Assembly: GCA_016287065.1 (NCBI GenBank)
Contig: JAEEVB010000086.1
Span: forward strand, 1 to 9,255
DNA: 9,255 nucleotides
Direction: 5' to 3'
Source of the DNA: Muribaculaceae bacterium
GTDB taxonomy: Bacteria > Bacteroidota > Bacteroidia > Bacteroidales > Muribaculaceae
The position numbers and the translations under genes are program-made. The notes under the pieces were generated by a model. That model had not been told where the DNA came from and searched no databases. It was given only the letters and a program-made list of their open reading frames with translations. Shown in pieces: positions 1-5,819 of the stretch (position 1 is its first letter; every line of letters starts with the position of its first letter).

Positions 1-224
1 TAGTCGTAGATGCCTTGTGCTCCACAGGCATCGATGGCATCGAGCAAGGGCTGCTTGCCCACCTGGGCATCATAGGAAATGATGAGCGTGGTGGGAGAGT
101 ACTCCATGCCGGGCATGCCTTCGTGGCTTGCGGGGAGTGTGACTTTCTCGGATTGCTGCTGTGTGCGGCAAGCCCACAAAGGCATGGATAGGGCAATGAC
201 CAAAATGATTTGAACTAGTTTCAT
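1..224 (-). CDS. putative lipoprotein, N-terminal part (cut by window edge)
   Basis: This is the N-terminal part, about 74 residues, of a leftward gene whose 3' end lies outside the window. The protein begins MKLVQIILVIALSMPLWAC, a hydrophobic signal followed by a lipobox-like L-W-A-C with Cys19 as the probable lipidated residue. Trp at -2 is unusual for a lipobox, but Leu at -3 and Ala at -1 fit. A Gln/Ser/Lys linker follows, then a segment around residues 45-74 containing TTLIISYDAQVGKQ and ending near ACGAQGIYD. I do not recognise the family. That segment resembles small alpha/beta domains that begin with a strand and then a helix, but this is only an impression. The ATG at 224 is chosen because it yields the intact signal peptide. 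It lies only four bases downstream of a perfect -7 promoter element, so the transcript may be leaderless. The neighbouring gene is divergent. Confidence 0.72.
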   Translation of the reverse strand, partial: MKLVQIILVIALSMPLWACRTQQQSEKVTLPASHEGMPGMEYSPTTLIISYDAQVGKQPLLDAIDACGAQGIYD

Positions 225-228
225 ACTG

Positions 229-260
229 CAAATATACCACAATAAATGCGATTAAACAAA
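229..260 (-). promoter_or_regulatory. Bacteroidota-type promoter of the leftward lipoprotein gene
   Basis: On the minus strand TTTG (260-257) is followed after exactly 20 bases by TATATTTG (236-229). This matches the Bacteroidota housekeeping consensus of TTTG at -33 and TAnnTTTG at -7 with 19-21 bp spacing. The ATG of the gene starts five bases after the last G of the -7 box, about where transcription should begin, so the mRNA would have almost no 5' leader. Confidence 0.75.
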
Positions 261-363
261 CCATCGGGACATGCAGCTCGCGGCGCATCAAAAAATTGGC
301 ACAGAAATTGCTTGAGTGTTAAACCTGGAACCCCGAAAGGGCACATTTCATTAAAAAACGTTT

Positions 364-394
364 ATGGACAGCTATTTTTTGAGCTAAAATCCAT
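364..394. repeat. interrupted inverted repeat (possible operator or hairpin)
   Basis: ATGGA (364-368) and AGCT (370-373) are mirrored by AGCT (382-385) and TCCAT (390-394). The two half-stems are offset by an internal bulge (one base against four), and the loop is T-rich. It could be a weak hairpin or a regulator site upstream of the 503 gene. Its arms are short enough that chance is a real possibility. Confidence 0.25.
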
Positions 395-502
395 GATATG
401 TGGAAAGAAATGTGTAATTTGGTGAGCTAAATTTAAACTTTACACATTATAAGATGTCTAATTGGCAAAAAACAGATAATAATTTTTAAACGTAATAGCA
501 TT

Positions 503-1780
503 ATGAAGAACAGAAGAATCTTAACCTTTTTAGGCATATTTGCCTTGGGTGGAGCCCTGTATGCAGGCGCTCAGGACTATGATGACATCTACTACGACGC
601 TTCAAAGACCGTGAAGAACGAAACGGTGAAGAAGAGTGGTAGTTCTGTATCGCTCACCGAGCAGACGCAGCCCAGAACTGTGTCGACCCGCGTGGGGCAA
701 TCGACTGTTACCCCTGTGACTGGAACCACGAGCAGGGTGAGAGTGGAAAGAGAAGGCGTTCGCGACGATGACGAGTATAACCGCCGTGGCGCTTATGACC
801 CGAGCACTCTCAACGATACTACCTATATCGATGATGAGGGTTCGTTCTCTAACACCCAGCGCATTGAACGCTTCTACAACCCCGACATCATAATCACTTC
901 GAACGACGATGAGCTCATCACCCTCTACTATGAGGATCAGCCCACCGTCAACCTGATCATTGGTTCGAACTGGGGCCCGTCTTGGGGATGGGGCTGGTCG
1001 AGCATCTATTATGATCCGTGGTACTCGAGCTATCCTTGGGGTTGGTATCAGTGGAATGGCTGGTATGGTCCTTCGTGGTATTACATGCACTATGGTTGGC
1101 ATCACGGCCTTTATGGCTGGGGATACTGGAATAGCTGGGCCTATCGTCCTTGGGGCTATGGCTGGGGCTATCATTATGGCTGGAATCACTGGGGATACGG
1201 ACACTACGGCTATCATAACTGGGACCGTGGATGGCGTCGTAGCCATGGTGGAATTGATCATGCCAATGGACGTCGTCCTTCAAGCATAGGCCGTGGTTAT
1301 GGTTACAATAGAGGTGGAACTGGCACTTCTGGCGTTCGCTCTAACAGTGGTATAGGTCGTCGTCCATCCAATGGTGGTATTATCAACAGCGACCGTCCTT
1401 CGACTCGTCCAGGCGTACGCTATAGCAATGGTACTAACTATGGCGGTATTCGCGGTGGTAGCGGCACTGTTGGAGGACATCGTTCGCCCTCAACCGGCAA
1501 CGTTGGAACATCGTCGGGTATTGGTCGCAGCACACGTCCCAGCAGCACTCCTTCACGCAGCTACACTGGTGGCTCGTCGTCATCGGGTCGCAGTTACGGT
1601 AGTGGCTCCTCTTCGTCGGGCCGTAGCTACAGCGGTGGCTCGTCGTCGGGTCGCAGCTACACTGGCGGCAGCAACATAGGTGGTGGTCGCAGCGGTGGCT
1701 ATAGCGGTGGCGGTGGTCACAGTGGTGGCTACAGCGGAGGCGGCCGTAGCGGAGGCGGCGGAGGCGGACATCGCCGTTAA
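503..1780 (+). CDS. secreted Trp/Tyr/Gly-rich low-complexity protein
   Basis: A 425-residue exported protein with no family that I can name. Residues 1-23 form a type I signal peptide ending A-G-A before Gln24. Residues 25-155 are polar and acidic, with clusters such as RDDDEYNRR, and hold a more ordered segment around 120-152. Residues 157-244 contain 20 tryptophans plus many Tyr, Gly and His, in patterns such as GWGYHYGW. From about 250 the chain is Arg/Gly/Ser-rich. It includes near-tandem GRSY-[TGS]-G-S units at 351-391 and a Gly-rich tail ending GGGHRR. Related Bacteroidales proteins are sometimes labelled 'vitellogenin'-like in automatic annotation, which reflects composition only. The gene is 61 bp upstream of a FadL-like barrel gene, with no promoter apparent between them, so the two are probably co-transcribed. 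A surface, adhesive or matrix role is inference. Signal, open frame and regular composition argue that it is a real gene. Confidence 0.82.
   Translation: MKNRRILTFLGIFALGGALYAGAQDYDDIYYDASKTVKNETVKKSGSSVSLTEQTQPRTVSTRVGQSTVTPVTGTTSRVRVEREGVRDDDEYNRRGAYDPSTLNDTTYIDDEGSFSNTQRIERFYNPDIIITSNDDELITLYYEDQPTVNLIIGSNWGPSWGWGWSSIYYDPWYSSYPWGWYQWNGWYGPSWYYMHYGWHHGLYGWGYWNSWAYRPWGYGWGYHYGWNHWGYGHYGYHNWDRGWRRSHGGIDHANGRRPSSIGRGYGYNRGGTGTSGVRSNSGIGRRPSNGGIINSDRPSTRPGVRYSNGTNYGGIRGGSGTVGGHRSPSTGNVGTSSGIGRSTRPSSTPSRSYTGGSSSSGRSYGSGSSSSGRSYSGGSSSGRSYTGGSNIGGGRSGGYSGGGGHSGGYSGGGRSGGGGGGHRR
1553..1675 (+). repeat. imperfect tandem repeats, about 30-33 bp, within the Gly/Ser-rich tail
   Basis: Four consecutive in-frame units encode SRSYTGGSSSS, GRSYGSGSSSS, GRSYSGGSSS and GRSYTGGSN. 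The DNA units share a core of the type CGCAGCTACnnnGGTGGCTC and are about 33, 33, 30 and 27 bp. Unit length changes in multiples of three, so the frame is kept. Such arrays can expand or contract by slippage. Confidence 0.75.
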
Positions 1781-1841
1781 AATGCACCTGATTTGTGAGT
1801 ATTTATCCCTCGATATTAACAAAACTATTTCCTGATATAAA

Positions 1842-3482
1842 ATGAAAAAGTATATATCCTTATTCATGCTCTGCGCCGCTCCGCTGCTCGCTAATGCACA
1901 GGCCGCATTCGACGCATTGCAGATGTCGCAAAACGAGTTGCGTGGAACATCCCGATTCCAGTCAATGGCTGGCGCATTCGGTGCCCTGGGTGGCGATGTG
2001 TCGGTGATGAACCAGAACCCTGCCGGTATTGGCGTGTATCGCAGTTCAGACGTGAGTGTCACTATTGATTTGGATTTCCAGAATTCGAAAGTCGACGGTA
2101 TGAGTAGTGCCGCAACACAGACCAAGTTCAACCTGAACAACGTGGGCTATGTGGGCGCCATCAAGCTCAACAGCGAGACGATGCCTAACCTGAACGTGGG
2201 CTTCTCGTTCAACCGCAACAAGTCGTTCCATCGTCATTACACTGGTGGGCTCAATGGCATCCAGTCATCAATGACCAACTATGTTGCCGCTCTGACTAAT
2301 GCAGGCAACTGGAGCGAAGACGACCTCGCCTTCGGTTACGACGGACACCCCAAGGGTAAAGACTACGATCCCTACTACGACAGCTATGCTCCCTGGATGA
2401 GTATTCTTGCCTACGATTCCTATCTGCTTAATCCTGAAAGTGATGGTTTCTCGGGAATTGCCCGCAATGGCTCATCAGGTTTTGCCGAGTTTGAAGTTGA
2501 TGAGGCTGGCCATACCGACGAGTACAGCATCAACTTTGGTGGAAACATCAAGAACAAGGTATATTGGGGCCTGGGTGTAGGCATCGTCGACATGAGATAC
2601 GATTCCTATATGTACTATGGCGAGGGTCTTGACAACGCCTACTATTTCCACCCCGATTTCGATACTAACGGTAACATGCTGGGAACTGGCACCTATGAGA
2701 CTGGTTATGCTTCCTATGGTTTTGTGAATCACCTCTCTACCCGTGGAACGGGTTACAACTTCAAGTTGGGTGTGATTGTGAAACCCGTGAACGAGTTGCG
2801 TTTTGGTTTGGCTTTCCATACACCTACTTACTATGAGCTGAAGGACCTCTACAAGACTATCTCGAGCTTTGAGATGCAAGATGCCTCTGGTACCTTCGAG
2901 GGTGAGAAGGAAGCTGGCTCTCCAGGTTACTGGGATGAATATCACTATAACCTGCACACTCCTTGGCGTGTGATTGCCAGTGTGGCTGGCGTGATTGGCC
3001 AAAAGGGTATCTTGAGCCTCGACTATGAGTGGAAGGGTGCCAACACCATGCGCCTGTGCGACGACCGCAACAACGAGTTCACCGACATGACTGCCGACAT
3101 CAAGGACTACTTCCAGGCTACTCACACTGTGAGAATTGGTGGCGAGTATCGCGTCAGCAACAACTTTAGCCTGCGTGCCGGTTACTCCTACCAGACATCG
3201 CCCGTGAAGGACGTTGTGAAAGATGGTGTAGTGAGCGTTATAACCACTGGTTCTAATCCTGCTTATCAGTATGATCGCAGTGTGCAGAATATTACCTGTG
3301 GCTTCGGTTATCGCTATAAAGCCTTCTCGCTTGATATGGCTTATGTTCACAACTATCGCCAAAGCAACTATCACGCTTATCCGGCTGTGACCTATCAGGT
3401 TGGCGGTACCGACTACGGAAACTATGTGGGAGTGAACGACCACAACAACCGCGTGTCGCTCACCCTTGGTTTCAGATTCTAA
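1842..3482 (+). CDS. OmpP1/FadL/TodX-family outer-membrane beta-barrel protein
   Basis: A 546-residue outer-membrane protein. Residues 1-19 form a signal peptide cleaved after A-N-A, leaving Gln20 as the mature N-terminus. The segment at 38-66 (SRFQSMAGAFGALGGD, then NQNPAGIGVYRS) is the hallmark N-terminal region of the Bacteroidota FadL-like family. In FadL-type channels this region folds into the barrel lumen. The rest alternates amphipathic strands with Tyr/Asp/Gly-rich loops, and the chain ends SLTLGFRF with a C-terminal Phe, as expected for BAM-inserted barrels. Family members carry hydrophobic compounds across the outer membrane. Bacteroidales homologues are often called 'hemin receptor' without experimental support, and the substrate here is unknown. 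The gene follows the W/Y/G-rich protein gene after 61 bp with no visible promoter, and it is followed by a strong terminator, so the two form a likely operon. Confidence 0.88.
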   Translation: MKKYISLFMLCAAPLLANAQAAFDALQMSQNELRGTSRFQSMAGAFGALGGDVSVMNQNPAGIGVYRSSDVSVTIDLDFQNSKVDGMSSAATQTKFNLNNVGYVGAIKLNSETMPNLNVGFSFNRNKSFHRHYTGGLNGIQSSMTNYVAALTNAGNWSEDDLAFGYDGHPKGKDYDPYYDSYAPWMSILAYDSYLLNPESDGFSGIARNGSSGFAEFEVDEAGHTDEYSINFGGNIKNKVYWGLGVGIVDMRYDSYMYYGEGLDNAYYFHPDFDTNGNMLGTGTYETGYASYGFVNHLSTRGTGYNFKLGVIVKPVNELRFGLAFHTPTYYELKDLYKTISSFEMQDASGTFEGEKEAGSPGYWDEYHYNLHTPWRVIASVAGVIGQKGILSLDYEWKGANTMRLCDDRNNEFTDMTADIKDYFQATHTVRIGGEYRVSNNFSLRAGYSYQTSPVKDVVKDGVVSVITTGSNPAYQYDRSVQNITCGFGYRYKAFSLDMAYVHNYRQSNYHAYPAVTYQVGGTDYGNYVGVNDHNNRVSLTLGFRF

Positions 3483-3511
3483 CCGTATAGATTTATTATA
3501 ATTCAGTAAAG

Positions 3512-3543
3512 GCTACCTGCCCTGTTGGGCGGGTAGCTTTTTT
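3512..3543 (+). terminator. rho-independent terminator after the FadL-like gene
   Basis: GCTACCTGCCC (3512-3522) pairs with GGGCGGGTAGC (3527-3537) across a TGTT loop. This gives an 11-bp stem with one G-U wobble, followed by six T (3538-3543). It lies about 30 bp after the stop codon at 3482. Confidence 0.92.
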
Positions 3544-3575
3544 GGCCTGAATGGTGAATAAAATGGAGGTGATAT

Positions 3576-3607
3576 CTTGTGTGTGGGTGAAAAAAATAGT
3601 ATCTTTG
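3576..3607 (+). promoter_or_regulatory. Bacteroidota-type promoter of the helicase gene
   Basis: CTTG (3576-3579) is followed after 20 bp by TATCTTTG (3600-3607), an exact TAnnTTTG -7 element with a near-consensus -33 element. It sits just downstream of the preceding terminator and implies a start site near 3612-3615, giving a leader of about 40 nt before the ATG at 3653. Confidence 0.78.
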
Positions 3608-3613
3608 TGAAAT

Positions 3614-3635
3614 GCCTCGTTTGCAATTGCGAGGC
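3614..3635 (+). promoter_or_regulatory. hairpin at the predicted 5' end of the helicase mRNA
   Basis: GCCTCG (3614-3619) and CGAGGC (3630-3635) are perfect complements around a 10-nt loop. The -7 box ends at 3607, so this stem would begin within a few nucleotides of the transcript 5' end. It ends 17 bases before the start codon. A terminal stem-loop can protect an mRNA or affect initiation; the role here is inferred. Confidence 0.45.
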
Positions 3636-3652
3636 CGATTCAAGAGCCGACA

Positions 3653-5737
3653 ATGAATGTGAATGTGCCTGATAATATTGACCTTGACAATGTCGAGTTC
3701 CAGAATGCCTGGAACCTGATCAAGAACACGCACCGCTCGGTTTTCCTGACGGGAAAAGCCGGGACGGGCAAGAGCACATTCTTGCGTTACATCTGTGCTA
3801 CAACCAAGAAGGTTCATGTGGTGCTTGCTCCTACAGGCATCGCAGCCGTGAATGTGAGTGGCCAGACGCTGCACTCCTTCTTCAAGATTCCCTTCAAGCC
3901 GCTGTTGCCCGATGACCCCGAGTTCTCGCCACGCCAGATTAGGAAGACGCTTCGCTACTCAAAAGAGAAAATTAAGCTGATCAGGAAACTGGAGCTGATT
4001 ATCATCGACGAGATCTCGATGGTGCGTGCCGATATCATCGACTTCATCGACAAGGTGCTGCGCGTCTACTCCAATAATATGCGCGAGCCGTTTGGTGGCA
4101 AGCAACTGCTGTTTGTGGGCGATGTCTTTCAGCTGGAGCCTGTTGTAACCCGCGATATGCGCGAGATATTGAGGCGCTACTATAACCAGTTCTTCTTCTT
4201 CAATGCTCATGTGTTTTCAAGCCTGGGCCTGATTCCCATTGAGTTGCGAAAGATATACAGGCAGACAGATAACGCCTTTGTGTCGATGCTCGACCGGGTG
4301 AGGGTGAACCGTGCCTCACAGGACGATATATGGCAGCTGAATAGTCGTTATGACGCTTCCTATACCGAAAAGGAGGGCTATGTGATGACACTGGCCACCC
4401 GTCGCGACACCGTAGATGCTATCAACGAAGAGCACATGAATGCCTTGACAACCCCTGAATATACCTTTGAGGGGGAAGTGGAAGGCAATTTCCCTGATAA
4501 TGACTTGCCTACTTCAAAAGAGTTGATACTCAAGCAGGGTGCTCAAGTGATTTTCATCAGGAACGACAAGGAAGGACGCTGGGTGAACGGTACCATTGGC
4601 ATCGTGAGCGAAGTAGGACCAAATCGTGTGTGTGTGGCGCTTGAAGATGGCGACGAATATGAACTGGAGCCTGAAATGTGGGAGAATATCCAGTATTACT
4701 ACGATGAGAAGGAAAAGAAGGTGATGGAGACACTATTGGGCACCTTCAAGCAATATCCCATCAAGCCAGCGTGGGCACTGACGGTTCACAAGAGCCAGGG
4801 ATTGACGTTCAACAAGATTGTGATAGACTTTGCGGGTGGTGCTTTCACCAGCGGTCAGACCTATGTGGCACTGTCGCGATGCACGTCGCTCGAGGGGATT
4901 ACACTGCTCAAGCCGCTATCGGCTCGCGACATTATAGTGAGCAGTTCGGTGGTAGATTTCAGTCGCCAGTTCAACAACCAGATGGCCATTACGGGTGCCC
5001 TTGAGCAGGAAAAGGCTGCTCAGCTCTACCGCCGTGCCTTGCACGCACTTGACCACAACGAGTTTAGATTGAGCATCGACTACTTTGCCCAGGCCATGAG
5101 CATCATGAATGTAGTGGGGAATAAGGCTGCTCGGCGACTGTTGTCGGTGAAGATGCAGCGATTCAATCGCTTGCAGAAGAAGATTGACAGTCTTGAAGGT
5201 GTGATAGATGCACAGAATCAGCTACTCAAGAACCTTGCTCACGAGTATACCGAGATGGGCAATCAGGTGCTGGGTTATGGGACACTGGCCGAAGAACCCG
5301 CCGAAGCCTATGGTGCCGATGCTGCATGTCCGCTCGATGAGATTGCCATCAAGTCGGCCATGGCCAATTATAATAAGGCCTTGAAGATATATCCAGCATG
5401 CGTTGAGGCCTATGTGGGCAAGGCGCGACTGCTGATGCTCATTGACGAGCCAGACCGTGCCGAAGCCACTTTGAAGGAGGCTCTTGCAGTACAGCCCGAT
5501 AGCTATGAGGCACACATGTGCCTTGGTGAGCTCTGCCTCAGCCAGAAGGATATGCCCGCTGCCATCAAGTCGTTTAAGCGAGCTGCCCGCACCGACAAGA
5601 AGGCGGTAGCACCACTTATGCAACTGGCACGGCTATATGAGCGCATAGGGCTTGACGACCTTGCCGAGGAGTATGCGCTGAAGGCCCGTCAACTGCGTGA
5701 ACGGCAGATGAAGGCCGAGCGCAAACGTCGAAAATAA
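3653..5737 (+). CDS. PIF1/RecD-like SF1 helicase with C-terminal TPR region
   Basis: A 694-residue cytoplasmic ATPase that should translocate on single-stranded nucleic acid and unwind duplexes or structured DNA. Superfamily 1 motifs appear in order: Walker A GKAGTGKST (34-42), motif Ia APTGIAAVNVSGQTLHSFF (59-77), Walker B IIIDEISMV (116-124) and motif III GDVFQLEPV (156-164). Then come the motif IV-like LRKIYRQTD (198-206), ALTVHKSQGLTF (375-386) and GQTYVALSRCTSLEGI (401-416). The core ends near residue 435. Beyond it are a helical linker with a likely coiled coil (about 500-535) and TPR-like helical pairs (about 565-685), then a basic tail ending ERKRRK. Helicase-TPR fusions of this type are common in Bacteroidota; their partner is unknown. 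The start at 3653 has no Shine-Dalgarno but fits the promoter at 3576-3607. The gene stands alone between two terminators. Confidence 0.92.
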   Translation: MNVNVPDNIDLDNVEFQNAWNLIKNTHRSVFLTGKAGTGKSTFLRYICATTKKVHVVLAPTGIAAVNVSGQTLHSFFKIPFKPLLPDDPEFSPRQIRKTLRYSKEKIKLIRKLELIIIDEISMVRADIIDFIDKVLRVYSNNMREPFGGKQLLFVGDVFQLEPVVTRDMREILRRYYNQFFFFNAHVFSSLGLIPIELRKIYRQTDNAFVSMLDRVRVNRASQDDIWQLNSRYDASYTEKEGYVMTLATRRDTVDAINEEHMNALTTPEYTFEGEVEGNFPDNDLPTSKELILKQGAQVIFIRNDKEGRWVNGTIGIVSEVGPNRVCVALEDGDEYELEPEMWENIQYYYDEKEKKVMETLLGTFKQYPIKPAWALTVHKSQGLTFNKIVIDFAGGAFTSGQTYVALSRCTSLEGITLLKPLSARDIIVSSSVVDFSRQFNNQMAITGALEQEKAAQLYRRALHALDHNEFRLSIDYFAQAMSIMNVVGNKAARRLLSVKMQRFNRLQKKIDSLEGVIDAQNQLLKNLAHEYTEMGNQVLGYGTLAEEPAEAYGADAACPLDEIAIKSAMANYNKALKIYPACVEAYVGKARLLMLIDEPDRAEATLKEALAVQPDSYEAHMCLGELCLSQKDMPAAIKSFKRAARTDKKAVAPLMQLARLYERIGLDDLAEEYALKARQLRERQMKAERKRRK

Positions 5738-5765
5738 CTGATAATCAATATTATACAATAATAAA

Positions 5766-5800
5766 CGAGGCCAGTAATTAATACTGGCCTCGCTTGTTTG
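5766..5800. terminator. bidirectional rho-independent terminator between convergent genes
   Basis: CGAGGCCAGTA (5766-5776) and TACTGGCCTCG (5782-5792) form a perfect 11-bp stem with a 5-nt loop. Rightward, the stem is followed by CTTGTTTG. Leftward, the minus strand continues TTTATTATTG. Both the rightward helicase gene (stop at 5737) and the leftward dockerin gene (stop at 5820) end within 30 bp of the stem, so one hairpin can serve both. Confidence 0.88.
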
Positions 5801-5819
5801 TATCGTATTATCGATATGA

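Larger units (their letters stand above)
225..502. other. divergent intergenic region, AT-rich
   Basis: This 278-bp gap separates two divergently transcribed genes. It holds the leftward promoter at 229-260 and an interrupted inverted repeat at 364-394. The part just upstream of the rightward gene (about 395-502) is AT-rich. I found no exact TAnnTTTG there, so the promoter of the rightward pair is unassigned; TAATTTGG at 415-422 is a one-mismatch candidate only. No convincing coding sequence was seen. Confidence 0.6.

Noticed and set aside
70..291. Minus-strand 73-codon open frame overlapping the lipoprotein gene
   Set aside because: The other minus-strand frame starting at 224 gives a signal peptide with a lipobox and a correctly placed promoter; this one would start upstream of that promoter.
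602..1261. Minus-strand open frame of 219 codons opposite the W/Y/G-rich gene
   Set aside because: Its Ile/Pro/Val-rich composition is the mirror of Gly/Tyr/Asp codons; the plus strand has the signal peptide and operon context.
1553..1780. Repeat-rich DNA considered as a CRISPR array or other non-coding repeat
   Set aside because: Units are contiguous, imperfect, in frame with the gene and without unique spacers; they are coding Gly/Ser repeats.
1580..2140. Minus-strand open frame spanning the boundary of the two envelope genes
   Set aside because: It is antisense to both genes, with Ala/Thr-rich low complexity produced by the Gly/Ser repeats opposite.
2475..3443. Minus-strand open frame of 322 codons opposite the FadL-like gene
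   Set aside because: It lies wholly antisense to a clear outer-membrane barrel gene and shows no recognisable domain or signal peptide; it is a by-product of the codon use of the true gene.
3503..3874. Minus-strand 123-codon open frame across the helicase promoter
   Set aside because: It overlaps a terminator, a consensus promoter and the N-terminal Walker A region of the helicase on the opposite strand, and its translation has no recognisable motif.
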